In this document: one piece after another, positions 53,325 through 64,000 of the stretch
Numbering within the stretch: the first letter of the stretch is position 1
How the letters are laid out: each line of letters starts with the position of its first letter
From: Trichuris trichiura
Lineage: Eukaryota; Nematoda; Enoplea; Trichinellida; Trichuridae
DNA: 64,000 nt
Direction: 5' to 3'
Assembly: GCA_037903355.1 (NCBI GenBank)
Contig: JBAJFE010000031.1
Location: 248,001-312,000 of the forward strand
Made by a program: the position numbers and the translations under genes
Notes under the pieces: generated by a model
What the model was told of the DNA's origin: nothing
The model's input: only the letters and a program-made list of their open reading frames with translations
Database searches by the model: none

Positions 53325-54780
53325 TCAATTCCAAAATGCCCTTTCTTGGCGGCTCAGTATTCCTCCTCTCGCAACTTTCGCAAAACGCAAACGTTCACCA
53401 ACTGTGGCACCGGAGGAGCGCGAATCAGCATTACCATCGGGGCACAAAAGGGCTAAAGGTAAGTTGAACGTCTCTTTTTCTAGAAAAAAGAAAACTTCAC
53501 TGTTTACCGGAAAGGTTATTTGAAATTTTGAATTCATACTGAACCAAAGACGATCACTAAGAGCAGCTTTGCGCCGGGATTTTGCTAGCACCTTATCCGT
53601 TTGTACACCGGACGAGCATACCGCCTTGGGCGGTACCATTTGAGCTAACGAACTTAACTTGTTTGGCAGGTTAATGTGAGGAGTTCGGTTTGCCAACTTT
53701 TGTTGAGGCTGACAGTCGTAGAAAGTACGACGGTCAGGAAACGAAATAGACGACGCTGCAGTGCCTAAGGACTTCACCGACCCGTCCTTAACATTGGAAC
53801 AAAGCTCGGCTGGAGATGAAACGACCGACTGACAACCGGTGGATTGTCGACGACATTGCCTTTCTTCCAGCAACTTTTCTTCCGCAGAATTTTTTTCCAA
53901 TTCCTGTAATTTTGAAATTTCAAATTAGCTACCAAAGGGCAGAATTAATAGGAGGTATAATTGCAGGTCATTTTTTGGCGAAGAGCAAAAATAAGAACGT
54001 ACCAAAAATTTGAGCTGTGTTTTCAAGGCCTCTATTTCTTTTGCATGCTTTTGTTCAAGTTCTTGCATCTTGCGGCTTTCCAACTGCTGTTTCGCGTAAG
54101 CCTGACTTTGGCGACGCAACTCTTCACGTTCCGCGTTCAATTTCCACTCACGCAGAATTTTTACTTCTCCCTCCTTAGTCATGATAATCCTTCGGAGTTC
54201 TTCTATCTGCGTCAGCAAAGACAGAAATTAAAAAAGACTATATAGGTCCAGTTAAACGTAGCAAAAATGAACAGTGCTAACCTCGTTCTTGTACCTACTG
54301 CAATCCTGACTGAGCCGATCAAGGGTAAGTTGATGAGAAACCGTAATGCCGTCAGCAACCGGAGCCACGGAGGCGCCAGGGGTACCGTTTGGGATAACCG
54401 AGCCTTGTACAGCAAACTGTGGAGTAAATGCGTTAGATTCTGGCTTGCACAATTCACGCACTGTCGATCTTCGGGCTTCCTTTTCTTGTTCGGTTTCATT
54501 GAAGCTAGCGTCGACCACTGAAAAAGTCACTCGAAACAAAACAAGCTTAAAAAGGAGTAAAAACTTATTTACATTCCAGAACTTCCGGCTGGGTAAAGAA
54601 AAAATCGTCGTCCCATTCATCGTCTACAGGAACCTCTTCGGAAAAACGAGTACTCGTCCGTGACCTATCAGTTTTTTCGGAAGTTGTACGATCGCGGCGA
54701 ATGCACGTAAGTTCCGGGGCAAGCGAAAATTTCTTGCGCTTTGACTCGGGTCCAACAAAGCTACTCGCTCTCATGACCAC
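53325..54780 (-). CDS. atrip: ATRIP-like (ATR-interacting) checkpoint protein
   Basis: Exons from the start: 54780-54573, 54517-54282, 54206-54003 and 53903-53325. They total 1,227 nt (408 aa), in frame, with GT-AG borders. The N-terminus has a basic stretch and an acidic patch (DDEWDDDFFFTQPE), like the RPA-binding acidic motif of ATRIP. A coiled coil follows in exon 3 (IEELRRII, KEGEVKILRE), matching the signature coiled-coil start of vertebrate ATRIP (a K-x-GEIKILRD phrase), and runs for about 70 residues. The remaining 190 residues are Ser/Pro-containing and unrecognised. ATRIP recruits the ATR kinase to RPA-coated DNA in the nucleus. At 408 aa it is about half the vertebrate length and lacks a recognisable C-terminal helical region. 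A good donor (TTTCCG then GTAAAC, near 53,511) could lead to further exons that I could not find. A generic coiled-coil protein is the alternative. Confidence 0.62.
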
Positions 54781-54789
54781 TGGTAGTGC

Positions 54790-57700
54790 AACATGACAAA
54801 AGCGAGCGAAAATCAGCGAGAAAATAATACTAAAAAGTTTAGCCGGTAAAACGTTAGTACTAAAGCGGAAATAACGCGACTAGCTTTTCTGGAAAATCTG
54901 TACATCTAAGTGGAAAGATGGAAAAGCAGGTTTATTAAGCGCTCAACGGACTGGCACAAGGCGCTAACGTCTAAGCCAAATTTAAAGTTACAACCAAGAA
55001 ACGTTTGAAATAGACAGTACAACTCAATTCACATGGTTACGATACTTGAAATGTAATCAGGTAACGTGAAACATTTTTGCAAACATTTATCCACTGAGGC
55101 TGCGCAGCGCCAGCAGAAAAACAAAACCCTGTTTGCAACATGTTTAAATTATGTAAGGCAAACATTTTTATTAAGATAAATAAAAAAATTTAAATGGAAT
55201 CAAAGCAAATCATATTAGTACAACAATATTAATTTGAGGCACTTCCCGACCGAGTCAGAAAATATATATTCCTCAATCTCGCTAGAAATACAATGAGAAC
55301 AAGTTTACTTCTGTTTGCTCCATTGCAGAGTTTTCAATCTCTTAATTCTTTCGCGTCGATTACAACTACACCGCAGCCATCATGCTCACTTTAGCGTGGC
55401 ATTGCAGTCTTTACCATTATCGTCCATTATATAGGGAACTACATTGAAATTATTGTCGAAACCGTCGAATATAGTTCATAATCTTCTTTCCGAGGCCGTC
55501 ATGGCTTTTCCTGTTATCCAGCCTCAAGCTAGGAAAAATAAGAAGCGAAAATTTTCTACCGCTCAAAACCTGTTAAATGCTGGATTTTAAAGCTGCACAT
55601 TTTGGGCACTGACTTCCCCAGAGCCACTGGACAGAGGACCGCCTTATCATTTTCCCTCTAATTTTCTATTTCACGCTTCTGCTTTCCGGCTCCTTATTTC
55701 CCCATTCGCTCCTTTCAGGACAGGCGTACGCCTCTCCAAAAGTTCCGTTCAACATTCATTCGAGCTTGAAATCGTAATTCTTGTAAGGTTGCGAACGATG
55801 TAAATCGTACAACGAAAGTTGCCTTACGCCTGTTTATTCGCGCCACACCACCAGTTACGTTTTGTTAATGTTAACTGTGCGCGGCCATTTTTCTCCGATC
55901 CCGTATCCTCTTACAATAACAGCAATTGAAACGATAACTGCTGCACGATGCATGCAGTGGTAACGCAGGACTCTAAGCGGTGATCTCTGGGCTCGATGTC
56001 TACATTGAAAAAGTCTTAGCGTTTTATGAGTTGCTTCGACTTACCTTCCGCCCATTTTCGGAAGCTTGGCATTTTGGAGACAACGCTGGGTATTAAAATT
56101 TCTAGAAATTGACGAACAAGCATTTCATGCATCAAATGTGAACGCTTCAAAGGAGCTCTGCTTATAACATATTGTGCAGTCAAGGAAACCCATTAAGGGC
56201 TTTAAGCATTCTGTTATTCTATTGGTGACAGGCAAGCCTTGTTGCATCGGGTGATCCGACATAAGGATACTGTAATTGAAGAATTCTACCTTTCCAAAAA
56301 ATCATGCAAAGTTTTCTGGAAGCTCAATTTTTCCGCGCGTTTGCCATTAGGTTATTAACTTCGCTGTAACAATAAGCTTTACGAGACATTGGATGATCAT
56401 CGAATTTGTATTCATTATGACTTTCTGAAGATTTTTCCTTATATCGCTAAAACCCATCTTCATTTTTTGAAAACAAAGTTTTTATTTTTAGTTGTTAAGA
56501 TAATCCCGCCTCAGCATTACGCAAATTTCTGACCGTTAGCATCGATGAGTCACTGTAGCGAATCTTCTATTTGATGTTCAGGTTAAGTAGTCATTGGAAA
56601 AGAACCACGCCTGAGAGTCCTAAACTCCCAAGTTTTTTCTCAACACACTATTTAAAGGTTGAAGTCAGATTTCCCTTCATTGGCTCTCGGCCCCTCACTT
56701 TCGTCTGCACCGCATTCTTACCCCTTTGGTTGGACTATGAATCAAAGAAAAGCAAAAGTTACCTGTTTTGCGTTTGGGTGATTCTTGTCCTCGGACAGCA
56801 GCGAATACATTGCATGCCAATAATCAACTCAGCGCACTGTAAAGCCTAATTTCACTCCGCCTTTGTTCAGTCTTCATTTTTTCCCAACAACATATCAATT
56901 AATGATCGTTTACTTGCTTCAGACTTCTAACCAACTTAAAGGCCAACAGCAAGCAATAGACAAAACTGAGACTTACAGGCAAGGCTACATTTCCATGCCC
57001 TTTTCTTATCCTTTGAGCAAGACATCCAGGAACTGAAAAACTTTGACCCTAATGCTTCTTACCTCAGTGCAAGGATCAAAATGCGGCAGGGGAAGATGAA
57101 CAACGTCCGTGATTATTTTAGGATCTGCAACAGCTCTATACAGTGCTTAGTTGCAATTTACAACAGCTGAAACATAAGAGATTCAACAAAAAAGGGAACT
57201 GCTAAAATGTGGGCAGTGAACACCAGCCACGCACGAATGCAATGCTGCACGTGAATAAAGCCATCTGCTCTTCTCATTTTTTGACGCACTTTGGCTGTAA
57301 CTTCCGTTCGTACTTCCGGTTGACTAAGCACCGCCTTTGCCTGCAAATGTCCGCTAAGCTTCCCTATGTCCTTCGCGACAAGCATCAGTAACTGCATACA
57401 ACAACGCGTTCTCCGCCCACACAACTTTCCACTTAAAAGGAAAAAAATGCTTTACTTTGCCAGGCGCCAGAGTATGAGTAACTATCACGCTACGGAGCAA
57501 ATCAGTTCTGCCGCATTTAAGTGCGCAACAAGTATGACTGTGCTTCACCCACAGGCGCTTTTTTATCTGCTTGGCGCTATAACGCAGTCTTTGCTTATAC
57601 CCTATTGCCACAACACTACAGTTGTCAAAACAGCGTGTACTTCTCCTTAAGCAAGGGATGCCTCATGGCCAAGTTCTTATTTTTGGAAAGACATGTATTG

Positions 57701-58240
57701 TTCGTCTCTTATTACTTCTCCAGCATCCTTCACTATCTGCTGGCTAGTGTCTCCTATTTATTATTGGTCTTAACAGATTATGGATCAGGCTTCAGTTTAA
57801 TCTTAGGCTATAAATCTTTCTACATCGTTCTACTAAATGAATAACAGGTATGCTTAGGCTAAGCCTTAACCCCCTATTGTCCCAAGTTAAAATACTGTAG
57901 TCTAAAACAATAAATGAACGCAGCACAATCCCAGAAAGAAAATAAGAACCCTCTTTCGCTATATGCATATGAAAGATAGTTGCAAAAACTCTATTTTTGT
58001 CCAATCGGATAAAACAGTGCATTGTTGCTTCATTTTTGCTTCAGCCCATTTTATGCGCCTTTTACAGAGACAGTAGCTTTTATTTTTTTCAGCTGTCATC
58101 GAGCTCATTCAATGAAAGTGGGTGTTGCATTGGCTTCAGCCTGCCTCCGCAACTCTGACTAATAGTTGTGAGAAACTCCGGGGCTGATTGAATATTCTGT
58201 GATACTGCGTTATCTGTTAAACGTCCCCAGCAAACAATGC
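54790..58240. other. 3.4 kb without a supported gene
   Basis: Several frames of 80-107 codons overlap on both strands around 57.1-58.0 kb. None shows a known motif or a consistent splice series. The minus frame 57424-57158 contains a basic amphipathic stretch, and the plus frame 57521-57844 is hydrophobic at its end; neither is enough to call. Confidence 0.35.
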
Positions 58241-58250
58241 GCATTCATTT

Positions 58251-58961
58251 TCATTGCGACAGCGGCAGAGCGTATCGCTTGTGGAAGCATTGTCTACATT
58301 GCTCACAAAAGTGTTCAACTTTCAAGTGCTTAGAAATGAATTCGTTTATGATGCTTTCAAATTTGCTTGAAAACGTTATGTTGCTACCACGAGGCGTAGT
58401 CATTACGCCTTTTGGCTTCAAACGTCGGCAATTGCTTCTCCACAGACTTTTTCTCCACCGCTTTTGCGGTTACGGTAAGCCATAAAGTTCGTCTTGTTGA
58501 TTTTCGTTAATAATTTTGTTTTAATGCACTACTATCGCACACTTCAATCGTGCATGAATGTCCATGACCATTCTCCTCTATTACAATAAGGAATTGTTTA
58601 AAGCTTTTACCTTTTGCCGATTCCTGAAACTTTGAGCCGTTTTGCATGTCCAGCAGCCGTTGAAACTAAAAACAAAGCTACTAGCTGAAAGTAAAAGTTG
58701 GGACCTACAAATTACATCAATTTGTCCATAAGGGGAGGCACCAATGTTGAAATAGCAAAAAAGGGAAGCTGTTTATGCATCTCCCAAATTTGCTCACATG
58801 TCAGCTCAATGAGCACAGGTGGTAGTTCGGATGGTTGTTGTAATCTACAATGAGTATAGGGGAATATTCCTTGCCGATATCGTCGCCTTGCAGCCGGATG
58901 CATCAGCGGGGAAACGCCATTTTGGACAAATAGTTCACAGCGTACTTTTAGTGGCTGATAG
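58251..58961 (-). CDS. Candidate gene of unknown function with CxxC pairs
   Basis: Three minus-strand segments join with GT-AG borders and matching phase: 58961-58716 (possible start ATG at 58903), 58665-58611 and 58460-58251, ending in TGA. The product has LIELTCEQIWEMHKQLPFF, then GCWTCKTAQSF across the first junction, then a basic stretch and KVEHFCEQCRQCFHKR near the end. The spaced C-x-x-C pairs suggest metal binding. I do not recognise the family. More exons upstream or downstream are possible. Codon bias was not tested, and the opposite strand is also open in part (58819-59013). Confidence 0.4.
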
Positions 58962-59000
58962 CTGCAGGCAAAAACTGGGAATCCTTTCTTTCACACTTAA

Positions 59001-59446
59001 ATGTCTCCACTAACGTTTTTAAAAACATCAGGCCAAGTTTTGGCATTTCCAAGAAGTAGTCCTGGCGTTCTCCTTGATTACATGACCTCAGGTGGAGATG
59101 GTCCTCGTGTACTCAATTGGAATCACCTGCTTGGAAAAGTTGCGGATAATGATTCCCTTGCTCTTTTTAGTAAGTTTCAAAGCTGTTTTCGCTTAGAAAT
59201 ACGTTTTTAGGCTTCTAATTTTATCATTACGTTTTGACCTTTTCGGCTATTCTGATTTGCAGGCTCGCTTATACGGTAGAATTGGACAGCCATCTGGCTA
59301 ATGACACGTATGCCTTTTGGGTTTATGGGAAAAAAGGTGCAGATGGTTTGTGGGCCAACTAATAAATCATAAAAACTAATGTGCAATTTATTTCAGGAGT
59401 TTTTATGCAGTGGCGTGAAGAGAAAAATTTTCAAATTAAACATTGA
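59001..59446 (+). CDS. Candidate small gene, 91 aa, unknown function
   Basis: Exons 59001-59169, 59280-59336 and 59397-59446 have consistent phase (276 nt including the stop) and GT-AG borders (GTAAGT and GTGCAG donors). The product begins MSPLTFLKTSGQVLAF and ends in FMQWREEKNFQIKH, with aromatic-rich TYAFWVYGKKG in the second half. There is no signal peptide, membrane helix or known motif. It would be divergent from the candidate at 58251-58961 with about 100 bases between starts, and lies upstream of the CPEB gene. It could instead be the end of a longer gene spliced at the AG near 59029. Confidence 0.35.
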
Positions 59447-60058
59447 AATTTCGAAATCTCCTAGCGTGCTTGCCGCTTTGAAGGCTGCGCACGAAGTTGA
59501 AAACGATTAAGAAAATTATGGCGGCAATGCAGAATGCTTGATAGCACAACTTTGGCCCCATTGTTAGGCTGCCAAGGAAGTTTTGAACGGCTTCAGTCAA
59601 AGAAGGACAATTTTTAAGCACTGAATTGCGGTAATATATTAATTGGTGAAAGTTTGCCGCGCACAGGTTTTGAAAATTTTTAAAATGGCCCACTCCAAAT
59701 TGACTCGCAGGCCTGAGTTACCGTATTTTTTCACTGTGTACTTGAGCATTCACTTTAGCAGCATTAGTGAGCAGAACTGAGCGTTAGTAGTCAGTTTGCT
59801 TGTCTGCGATCGACGAAGAAGGCTGCTTTAGCTCTGTCTTCTAGAAGTGCCTCATACTTCGGCTGACCTGTTGTGTCACTGATCCATCGGTGACTTGTTG
59901 GTTATTTCTGTTGCCGGTTGAAGCCCAAGTGTATCAACTTGGTGTTCATAGCTGAGATAGAGTAGGGCATCCCTCCTGGGCTACATCTTGGTACAGTAGT
60001 TTGTCTATTCTGCTTTTCTAGGAGGCATAGCTCGCATAGTTCATCAAGAAAAGAAGTT
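59447..60058. other. Upstream region of the CPEB gene
   Basis: I see no gene. The region immediately upstream of the CPEB start is expected to hold its promoter and 5' UTR; no defined element can be named. Confidence 0.4.
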
Positions 60059-63000
60059 ATGGAACGCAGACTGTTGGGTGGCATCTTTGGCGATTACTGC
60101 ACTGAGTCCAGTGGTAGCATAAACGGAAGCTCAGCACTCAGTTACGTGAATTCTCACCGACTTGCTGAAAATCAGGTAAGCCTAGCGAACTTTGTGAGAA
60201 TTAAAATATATAATATGCAACAGTCAGTAAGATTACTGCATTCTTAAGGCATTAGCTATGGAACCTGCTCAATCTAGAGCTATATTTCTGTTCAGAATGA
60301 CTAAAAACAAGTCTAACTTTCTTTTGCAATGAAAATTTAACTACTTACTACGAGGCATTAAAAATTTAGCATTCCCTACAGACGCGTATGGCGTCGCTAC
60401 TACGTATGCGTAAGAAATTCACGCTGAAAAAGGTCCCATTGTTAAGCACATAGGTTACTGTAGCAATTAGCGGAACATGCTTGCAAGTATAAGCATTGTT
60501 AGACAGGCCCGGTAATTACAGTATGACAAATCACAAAGCAATTGTTCCAGCTTAAACATTGACGATTACGTTTGACAATGGGTGAAAAAGTTGCACTTCC
60601 AATTCAAGCAATCATTTTCTAAATTTCTAAAGCTAATGCAATGAAATAATAATTTCTGATGCTAGTCTTTGCGCTTTCTGCGGTAGGTTAATAACTGACC
60701 TAGAAAGCTACAGTATGCTTATCTTTATGATGCTTATGAAAGTACTGTATCAGTAGCTGTTCCCTGTAGGTTTCTGCTGTGTGATGCAATGGATAACTTG
60801 CCCTGGTAATATTTGAATCAACTGTTAGCTAGCGCTTTCCTGATTGCATAGTTTTGCCTCTTTGCTGCTAAGGCGTGTATTTAGCAGTAGCAGCGTTACC
60901 TTCATGGCATGATGAAGAGTCTCAGCGTAGCATTGCAGGTTGAGAAGGTAAGAATATAGTCCTTTTAAGAAATTTAGTATGTTGTCTACACTGTGAGCAG
61001 TTTATTTGCCCTCTTTTGCCCACATCATCTTAAGCTCACTTCTCAGGGAGCCTCCACCCCACGTGACCAGTTAAGAAGAAGGGTCCTGTAATAAATACCA
61101 GCTCCATTAGCAATATATTAGTGCTCTGCCGCTGCTCTTATATGTTCCGGCCTCAACCCAGCAAAGCATTGATGATTACGCATTAAGACCGCGGAAGTAA
61201 GAGAAGCCAGGAAGTGTAGAGTTGCTCTGCAGAGAATGTAAGCGATATGCACATATTGCAAATGTATTGGTTCTATGCGCCGCCAAAACAAAAATGGACT
61301 ATCACTTTTTAGAAGCTAAGGCTAATCAATATTTTATGCTAATTTATAACACCTTTGCCTTCATTGCTTTGAGCTTTTTTATGTAGGTGATGAGCAAGCC
61401 CGCAATGTCTTCTTATATCACTAGCAGAAGGTTAGGCAAAATTGCGAGTGTGAATGAATTAGCTTTGCTTTTTTACCATGAGCACATGATACAGAATTTG
61501 TTTATGATTTTTCCAAGAAATACTTTTCAACAAGTGATGACGTAATGGTCATCCTACGTCTAAGCGAAAGCATACATTCAGCTCTTAGCATTTAGTTCAA
61601 CTCTTTAGCAATCAATCTCAGCCTAGTTGTGATATGTCAGCTTATCCTGCAGCAGCCAATTTTTTGGATTAAGATCTCCTGCTCTATAAAGCTGATTTTA
61701 ATGTCCATTGTGAACTAACTTAACAGTGCCTTTGATACAGGCAAGAATTGCTCTGGAAAACTCCTTTGGGCGCTTAAGCATCAGAAGCACTACAGCGTCA
61801 CGCCCTGTTCAAAACAACTTGGTTAACAATTTAATGTATGGTCCACTGCAGAGAAATAATGGTATGCGAATTTTTAATGTTCTTGCAGCGGTGTGATCAC
61901 CGTTATCATCCTTGCACGTTCTAGCACATAATTAGAGGCTTTCAGCATATGAGTTCAATATATTTTCATGAGTTGTAATCTAGGGCAAGGTACAAGCACT
62001 AGCAGAGAGAACCATGGCATATTCTACATCGGAAAAGGATGTTATGGCGTCGACATTGAAACGGCGTCCATGTTTCCACTGACTCCTGCAGAACTGATTG
62101 ACGTACGTTATTGGGCAGACTTGAGACCAGGAGTGACATCAAGAAAAGTTTTCGTTGGTGGAATCCCCAAGAAGTGCACCAGCAGTAAGTACTGACCGTA
62201 TCGTCAACGTGGGAGGTTAGCAAGCGCATTTAATGCGGTTTAGTGAACCTGCAAATCATTCACAGTTCACTGTCATTGAAAATCGATTCGTAATTTAAAA
62301 TACAAAACGGTGTTAGAACGCGTGTGTTTTAGGTCTCATCACAAAAAACTGTTTAACAATTTAGTGTTGTTTCCACGTAATAACTTTCCACTTTTCGAAA
62401 ACTTAACACTGCATCCACATTTAGCGGGCCTTATTGTTATTATTTCTTGGAATAACATAATTTCTTTAACCCAAAATAGAGCCCACGAAAGCTGCAGAAA
62501 GCATTTATTGGCCGCGAATTGCCAAATTGAGCACATTGACGACAGTCCGCCATAAAAAAACAGAACACTCGTCTTACACTTGTGTTTAGTTGATAATTCA
62601 ATGTAGGCTTTCACTGAAATTAAAGGACGGGCAGTGGCGCGTAAACTTGCATTTCGACTGCACGCTGCTACATTAAACGTTCAGTTTGCCTACTCATTCC
62701 TTATTTTGGTAGAATTTCTCAACTCAGTAGTAGACAGGTCAGATTAGTTTTCACCACATCTATTCACGAAATAACGCGCATTCTACCGAACAGTGAGGAA
62801 TAACAAACTACTGTATCAAGCAAAGTTGATTTGCAGGTAATATTAGAACCGCGTTTACTGCGTTTGGCCGGGCAACCATATCGTGGCCAACCGAAGGGGG
62901 AGAAGCAAGGAAGGGACCAATGAAAGGTACATCAACTCGTGCAGTTGCTTGAGCAGCGTCAAGTTTTCTTGTTTTAAAGGTTTTATTTTTGTGATATACA

Positions 63001-63811
63001 AATCAGCAGACTCAGTTAACAATCTGCTGAATGACTGCATACGTATTGGATCAAAGTTCTTTTTCGAATTGCAAGTTCCAGGAAGGAGGCCAGTTTTGGT
63101 AAGCTCTATTTTATGTAAATTTATGGCAGCTTTCGTTCCAGCAGTATTCAGCCAATGACATTGCAGTCAGAAAGAAAGGGGTAAAGGCATCTTCAAATTA
63201 TGTGATGACGAGATTTTGCAGGTCCAAGTTCGACCGTGGTTCCTGGCCGATCAGTTGGCTATATCAGACGACCCCACCAGAAAAGTGAACTTTCGCCGTA
63301 TAGCATTTTTTGGCGGTATTCCGCGATCAATGAAAGCTAGTGAGATGGCATTGCTTGAAATGTTGAACTACTGTTTCTTTGGTTCAGGCGAGCTCGCAGA
63401 GTGCACTGAAAGAGAAATTCCGGGAGTTGTGATGGTTAATATAGAGACTGACCCTCATTTGGATTACCCAAAGGGAGTCGCTAAGGTGGCATTTGCTAAT
63501 GATCAAAGTTTTCGCGAGGCCTTGAGAAGAAGATTTTTGAAGGTTCATTACGAGGAAGTTCTCAAAGTTGTAAGCAATTCTTGGAACATATTTTTCCTTG
63601 CTCAAATGATGTTGCTTTTTCAAAGGTTGAAATGAAGCCGTTTTTCCTGCCCGAACAAAACTGCAACCTGTGTGAAGTGAATTCGGCTAATGTCAACCTC
63701 GCCACACTGTACTGTTCGAACGTCAGTTGCGTCAGTTTTTACTGCAACGACTGTTGGAGCCGTTGGCACTCCAATCCTGAAGTTGCTGACCACATTCCGT
63801 TGAGCAAATGA
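60059..63811 (+). CDS. cpb: CPEB-family cytoplasmic polyadenylation element-binding protein
   Basis: Exons: 60059-60175, 61741-61861, 61984-62184, 62837-62926, 62980-63098, 63222-63569 and 63626-63811. They total 1,182 nt (393 aa), in frame, with GT-AG borders. The first RRM starts at SRKVFVGGIPKKCTS and continues across the next exons (TAFTAFGRATISWP, GFIFVIYKSADSV). The CPEB linker VQVRPWFLADQ leads into the second RRM (FRRIAFFGGIPRSMKASEM, GVAKVAFANDQSF). The C-terminal ZZ-type zinc domain has C-x-x-C, C-x4-C, C-x-x-C and H-x-x-H-like spacing (CNLCE, YCNDCWSRWH, ADHIP). CPEB proteins bind U-rich elements in 3' UTRs and control poly(A) length and translation, often in the germ line. The N-terminal region (about 110 residues) is short, with a Ser/Asn-rich start; CPEB1-type proteins are usually longer there. 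The start is the first ATG of the upstream exon; extra 5' exons cannot be excluded. The intron after exon 1 is 1.57 kb. Confidence 0.92.
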
Positions 63812-64000
63812 GTGCAGCAGCTTTCGACTATAGTTTTCTTATATCCTCATATTTACTTTTATTTAAATCGAAGCCAGATTCATCATTACCTGCCTAATGG
63901 TATGCCTATGCAACCCTCATACTACTGCATATTCCGCAACTTACATGCTTTTCCTTGCACCCTAAGAAAAGCATTTAAGATGATTTTAGAGTCTCATAAA
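63812..64000. other. 3' flank of the CPEB gene
   Basis: Downstream sequence to the window end. I find no AATAAA close to the stop, so the 3' end is not located. Confidence 0.4.

Noticed and set aside
58819..59013. Plus-strand 64-codon frame ending just after 59001
   Set aside because: It overlaps the minus-strand candidate, which has consistent splice junctions. No acceptor or donor links this frame to the plus-strand exons.

Overview
The window is eukaryotic. It holds genes split into many small exons with short GT-AG introns (often about 50 bp), several transposon families and an AT-leaning base composition. The best fit is a nematode, probably clade I (whipworm/Trichinella relatives). Support comes from secreted CAP/venom-allergen-like genes carrying a DUF5648-like tail, a Penelope-like element with a GIY-YIG endonuclease, a divergent serpentine receptor, and the conserved nuclear genes. 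The species assignment is inference.

Layout. Positions 1-5.5 kb: two fragments of one Penelope-like retroelement family facing each other, the larger one dead. 6.1-13.8 kb (+): a complete single-pass membrane protein gene with a signal peptide, an unrecognised N-terminal domain, about 11 EGF-like modules encoded one per exon (all phase 1) and a C-terminal membrane helix. 14-17.4 kb: decayed repeats, including BEL/Pao-like gag and protease remnants (-). 17.0-37.15 kb: a tandem duplication of about 11 kb. Each unit has a gag remnant, a mariner-type MITE, a secreted CAP gene (+) with a Lys/Asp-rich repeat tract and a DUF5648-like C-terminus, and a Tigger/pogo transposase pseudogene (-). Copy A carries two insertions that copy B lacks: a solo-LTR-like element with a nested pogo-type MITE, and a 794-bp terminal-inverted-repeat element inside the Tigger pseudogene. 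37-43.6 kb: nothing I can support. 43.6-44.7 kb (+): a 7-transmembrane receptor. 45.57-50.62 kb (-): a complete SPT16 gene (FACT histone chaperone), whose 26 exons I can trace to an exact 1,017-residue frame. 53.3-54.8 kb (-): an ATRIP-like checkpoint gene. 58.25-59.45 kb: a pair of divergent unknown candidate genes. 60.06-63.81 kb (+): a CPEB-family RNA-binding protein with two RRMs and a ZZ-type zinc domain.

The most unusual content is the CAP pair. The domain combination (CAP, low-complexity K/D repeat, DUF5648-like repeat) sits in a recent tandem duplication. The paralogs differ about 4.5-fold in repeat-tract length. Copy B also has a one-base frame break inside the tract and has lost the splice acceptor used by copy A.

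All exon models were built by eye from splice signals, reading phase and recalled family resemblance. No alignment, RNA or database search was available.
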